Assembly (NCBI GenBank): GCA_963170055.1
Contig: CAUJGJ010000277.1
Coordinates: 2,148,401-2,158,400 of the forward strand
Length of the DNA: 10,000 nt
Reading direction: 5' to 3'
Source: Halisarca cf. caerulea
Taxonomy: Eukaryota > Porifera > Demospongiae > Chondrillida > Halisarcidae
Shown here: positions 6,791 through 10,000 of the stretch, piece after piece
How the letters are laid out: every line of letters starts with the position of its first letter
Position numbering within the stretch: position 1 is the stretch's first letter
Notes under the pieces: model-generated
What the model saw: only the letters and a program-made list of their open reading frames with translations
Told to the model about the DNA's origin: nothing
Databases searched by the model: none
Position numbers and translations under genes: made by a program

Positions 6791-7619
6791 TCAAGTATGC
6801 AAGCTGCAGGGCTTGAAACACGCACAATACATCCTATGTGTTTCTGGGGGACTACCGGTAATTCAAAACTGGGCAGCTGGTTTAATTCTTAATTTCAGAT
6901 CAATTTTGATTTTAACGGCAATGTGGAACATCCTGGCTGAAAGTACGATAGTTCAGTTGAAGTGCAGGTGTGGAAGAATTGACTGCACTCTGTGTAAAAT
7001 GTACCATATAATGAGATATAGACCAAAATTCAGACCATGCAGGTGGACCCTGCATGTAGAATATTTCGCAAAACACTGCATTAATTCTTAGATTCACTTT
7101 AGAAAGGATATCAGATTTGTGGCGGTTGAGGCCATTAGGGAATAATACACATTGTTCTTGAAAATGAAACTAATAATTACACTGTATGTCTAAAACTATA
7201 ACAAATTGTTACGTTTTACACCAATTAATTTTCTTTGCTGCAAAGGACCCAACTCAGATGTATGACTTCGTACATGCGCACACAGACATGTGTACCAATG
7301 GGCCATTGCCTTACACATATCCCATATAAAGTTACATGCAGCTTTTGTGTGGGTCGAAACCATTACAAAGTTTACATATCATCATAGATACTCTATACAT
7401 GGAATGGAGAAGCTTATGTAAATTTTTATTCTCCTAATTTGAGCAGCTCACGCAGACTGTGTATCTGTGGAGTTTTGTGACCATTTGTGAATTACATTTT
7501 CACAAATGCCAGGATAACGTTGTCACCGATTCACACAAATATGTCAGAAGTTCGGCCATTCACGTAAATGTTTGGTGCATACCACAATCGTTCACCAACC
7601 CTAGCTGTAAACCACTGTG
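6791..7619. other. Intron sequence of the PH-domain gene, nothing firm
   Basis: It contains overlapping open frames on both strands at about 6813-7097 with no family resemblance, a perfect 8-bp-arm palindrome at 7036-7056 (CATGCAGG, loop, CCTGCATG) and otherwise AT-rich DNA. I see no convincing exon. Confidence 0.5.
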
Positions 7620-7987
7620 TACAGTATAATCTCACTAAGAAGAACTCTCTGCTCTGTTTAGTACGTAGTTTCCTTCTAAGCCTTACGTGGTCTGATGTAG
7701 GGGGGTATGTTTAGCTATTGTATATACAGTCAAACCTTGTTAACACGAAACTCAGGGAACTGTGCTGAAATTTCATCTTAACAGTATTTCATGTAAACAG
7801 TACTGCATGATATGCTTAGAGGATGCACTTGGACTTGGCTAGTATTTCATGTTAAAAGATATTTCATGTTAAGCAGTTTCATGTTAACGAGGTTTGACTG
7901 TATCCTGAAAAGACGAACATCTGATAGTAAGAACTATAATCTTGTACTGCCCCCCCCTAAAGTTTACTGTAACGAGGTCTAAGCTGC
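7620..7987 (+). mobile_element. MITE-like element, family G outer copy, split by an insertion
   Basis: The left end is TA-CAGTATAATCTCACTAAG followed by AAGAACTC. The expected right part appears after the inner element: GATAGTAAGAACTATAAT and then TGTAACGAGGTCTAAGCTGC near 7970-7990. Termini are diverged, so the right limit is approximate. The inner element at 7725-7902 interrupts it. Confidence 0.55.
7725..7902 (+). mobile_element. MITE-like element nested inside another
   Basis: TA-flanked, 178 bp. The left end is CAGTCAAACCTTGTTAACAC and the right end reverse-complemented is CAGTCAAACCTCGTTAACAT, near-perfect terminal inverted repeats with GAAA next on both sides. Near the right end the subterminal word TTTCATGTTAA occurs three times, at 7845, 7862 and 7878. 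It is better preserved than its host, so it is the younger insertion. Confidence 0.9.
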
Positions 7988-8005
7988 ATGTAAGTAAGTA
8001 CACAC

Positions 8006-8072
8006 CTTGGGCTGGGGGTTACTGAATCCAAGTGCTTTGCAGAAGCTGTCCACCCACTCGTTCATCTCTTCC
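8006..8072 (-). CDS. PH-domain docking-like protein, exon with the PH C-terminal helix
   Basis: A 67-nt exon. Its first G completes a GAG codon with the preceding exon, then 22 codons read EEMNEWVDSFCKALGFSNPQ followed by Pro-Lys. This is the closing amphipathic helix of a PH domain, with the near-invariant Trp at the W of N-E-W-V. The (S/T)-E-(Q/E)-E-M-x-x-W-V pattern is especially like Gab proteins. The acceptor is CCCTTCATAG (AG at 8074-8073). The donor is AAG|GTGTGT at 8006/8005. Phase 2 in agrees with the GTATGT donor of the exon at 9263-9046, and phase 0 out agrees with the exon at 6344-6080. On its own it is too short to find by open-frame length; the phase agreement and the motif carry the call. 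Confidence 0.87.
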
Positions 8073-8104
8073 CTATGAAGGGATGCAACGTATCACTACA
8101 TATA

Positions 8105-8301
8105 TACAGTGGGCCCTGGTTTATCCAACCACATCTGTTCCTCATAAAATGTGTCACATAAACCAGGTGGTGGATACGTACATCAGGGTAAATTGTACAC
8201 AGGGTAGTGATGGTGATTCACAGTGGAGTGTTGGATAAATGAGGTTTTCGGATAAACCAGTTTCGGATAAACCAGTTTCGGATAAACCAGGTGAGACTGT
8301 A
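8105..8301 (+). mobile_element. MITE-like element, family B, copy 2, with internal tandem repeat
   Basis: TA-flanked, 197 bp. The left end is CAGTGGGCCCTGGTTTATCC, nearly identical to the reverse complement of the right end of the copy at 3228-3516. The right end reverse-complemented starts CAGTCTCACCTGGTTTATCC. Its right part carries three tandem copies of a terminal-derived 15-mer. Confidence 0.92.
8246..8290 (+). repeat. 15-bp tandem repeat, three exact copies, in a MITE
   Basis: TTTCGGATAAACCAG occurs three times without a mismatch, directly inside the right terminus of the element. GGATAAACCAG is the reverse complement of the terminal CTGGTTTATCC. Confidence 0.97.
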
Positions 8302-8657
8302 TGCACAATTTCTTACACCTATAATATACAGTACAGATAGTGCATAGGCAATTACAAGCACATGGTATGCACAGTATATGTGCACATGTGGGCACTAGAT
8401 TGCTATTGCTGTAAGTACATATAGTGATACATTTAGTATCCCTACGTAATTACAACAATAGGGGTGTAGGAACACTCACACACAAGTGAGGGGGCCAGAA
8501 GATTCTAGATGGAGCTTAGGTACAACAATATGTTAGACATATGTGCCCCTACTCCCTAAAAGTGAGGGGGGCAGGGCCCCCATGCCCCCCCGTTACCACA
8601 CCTTTGTAAATGACTGTGTGCCACATAAAACTGCAGAGACCACATATAAAATCATAT
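8302..8657. other. Intron DNA with a G/C-rich patch
   Basis: No exon is visible. At 8566-8590 GGGGGGCA, a short G/C loop and TGCCCCCC form an 8-bp-arm inverted repeat; a related GTGAGGGGGCCAG occurs near 8488. The G runs could also form a quadruplex on the plus strand. Confidence 0.5.
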
Positions 8658-8834
8658 TACAGTGAATTCTAGTTAATCCGCCACAATTCGTTTTGAAAAA
8701 ATTGGGCAGATAAATATTTTTGGCAGATTATCCAAATCAATGTGCAGTGTTCTCAATGAATTCATGCACAAATTTGATGCCAGATAAAGGGTTTGACAGA
8801 TAAAGTGGTAGTGGATTAATGAGAATTCACTGTA
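8658..8834 (-). mobile_element. MITE-like element, family C, copy 2 (inverted relative to copy 1)
   Basis: TA-flanked on both sides, 177 bp. The left end is CAGTGAATTCTAGTTAATCC and the right end reverse-complemented is CAGTGAATTCTCATTAATCC. Inner words TTATCCAAATCAATGTGCAG and AATTCATGCACAAA match the reverse complement of 4752-4929. Confidence 0.94.
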
Positions 8835-8909
8835 GGCATATATATATTCAAACACAGACAGCACAACACACGTATTCAATATACACAATGGATCATTGTG
8901 CAACATGTG

Positions 8910-9042
<133 letters not shown>

Positions 9043-9045
9043 TAC

Positions 9046-9263
9046 TCTGTTGAAGCAGAGAGGTAGTATGTTCTTTGAGGCAGCTGCACCGAAAACAAGT
9101 GTTTGTGGGCTTTGTGAATGAGATTAGAACTGATTCCCAAACACCCTCTAAGCGCAACCACATCTATAGGCACACTTGTCATGGCTGCATCATAGCTCTC
9201 ATAATACTGGAAGAATGTCTTGTCACCGTTTTGATACAGTATGAAGAACCTCTTCTTCCATTG
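9046..9263 (-). CDS. PH-domain docking-like protein, PH core exon (5' partial gene)
   Basis: Seventy-two codons plus two bases. It opens QWKKRFFILYQNG (W then K-x-R plus hydrophobic, the second half of a phosphoinositide-binding PH pattern), then FFQYYES, VPIDVVALRGC, KHLFSVQLP and RTYYLSASTE. These are successive PH strands in the usual order; the first strand and loop must be in an upstream exon not found here. The acceptor is good: CTTCCTGTCTCCCATC then TATGTAG (AG at 9265-9264). The donor is ACAGA|GTATGT at 9046/9045, phase 2, which joins exactly to the exon at 8072. YYES and the I-D-(V/L) strand recall Gab, IRS and DOK PH domains, which bind phosphoinositides at the inner face of the plasma membrane; the exact family needs a profile search. 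Confidence 0.88.
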
Positions 9264-9565
9264 CTACATAGATGGGAGACAGGAAGCCACACAACAGTGT
9301 AGAAGACATACAAGTACAACAAACAATACTAATTAAATCAAGCTGGTAGTATTGCAATGTATATATGAAAATATTTTGTGTGATACTATATGTATACATA
9401 TGTCCATATATCCTGTACATATTCTGTGTGTTTACACTATACATGTATACATAATATTGTTATACATACACAAAAACAAGTCCACCAAACACAGATGCAG
9501 TATTTTCATCATGTTGAAATTACATTATCAAGGCCTTAACAATGAGTGAGTTAACACAACACAAA

Positions 9566-9566
<1 letters not shown>
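9264..9566. other. Intron DNA upstream of the PH exon, nothing recognised
   Basis: AT-rich, with words such as TATACATATGT and ACATGTATACAT. No sequence coding for a PH first strand (G-W-L-x-K type) is visible on the minus strand. Confidence 0.5.
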
Positions 9567-9953
<387 letters not shown>

Positions 9954-10000
9954 CAGACCCATGCATGGGCCATGGCATGGATGTACTGTATACTGTTCTA

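Noticed and set aside
6813..7097. Overlapping open frames on both strands; on minus a CAG-type acceptor near 7050 opens a phase-0 frame
   Set aside because: Phase would fit a cassette exon of the PH-domain gene, but there is no convincing donor, the frame ends in a stop, and the acceptor lies in a palindrome.
9953..10000. Non-repetitive end that could be the exon before the PH exon, with a donor at the (TG)n edge
   Set aside because: A frame is open and phase 0 would fit, but the residues do not resemble the start of a PH domain.

Overview
The window reads as animal (metazoan) nuclear DNA with split genes, not bacterial. Two protein-coding genes can be assembled from exons with matching splice sites and reading phases, both on the minus strand. 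The rest is introns and intergenic DNA packed with very long (CA)n microsatellites, three minisatellites and about a dozen short TA-flanked inverted-repeat elements (MITE-like, with CAGT...ACTG ends). This dense MITE content with short to medium introns would suit a sponge or another invertebrate, but the species cannot be fixed from the sequence alone.

Gene 1 (positions 2811 to 1, minus strand, 3' end beyond the left edge) is the first half of an RMND5/RMD5 homologue, a CTLH (GID) E3 ubiquitin-ligase subunit. Exon 1 (2811-2676), exon 2 (2113-1968) and exon 3 (302-1) join in frame to give 194 codons. They cover the N-terminal helical part, the LisH motif and the start of the CTLH domain. Intron 1 is more than 90 percent (TG)n on the transcribed strand, and intron 2 carries a (TG)n tract, two minisatellites and a MITE.

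Gene 2 (about 9263 to about 5975, minus strand, 5' end beyond the right edge or not recognised) encodes a PH domain split over two exons (9263-9046 and 8072-8006). A proline-rich exon with several tyrosines follows (6344-6080), and possibly a tiny last exon (6015-5975). This layout, a PH domain followed by proline-rich and Tyr-containing tail, resembles Gab/IRS/DOK docking proteins that act downstream of receptor tyrosine kinases. The family call is inference. The two genes lie head to tail, with about 3.1 kb of MITE-filled DNA between them.

Region by region: 1-302 RMND5 exon 3; 303-1967 intron 2 (22-bp minisatellite, MITE, 29-bp minisatellite, (CA)n); 1968-2113 exon 2; 2114-2675 microsatellite intron 1; 2676-2811 exon 1; 2812-3227 upstream region; 3228-5974 intergenic with six MITEs; 5975-6344 3' exons of gene 2; 6345-8005 intron with a degraded MITE and a nested MITE pair; 8006-8072 exon; 8073-9045 intron with two MITEs, a G/C-rich patch and (CA)n; 9046-9263 PH exon; 9264-10000 upstream intron, half of it (CA)n.

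The most notable signals are: (i) (TG)n tracts that begin at or within a few bases of the 5' splice site in three of the recognised introns, all with the same polarity relative to transcription; and (ii) repeated tandem amplification of the subterminal sequence of several different MITEs, which seems to be how the minisatellites here arise.
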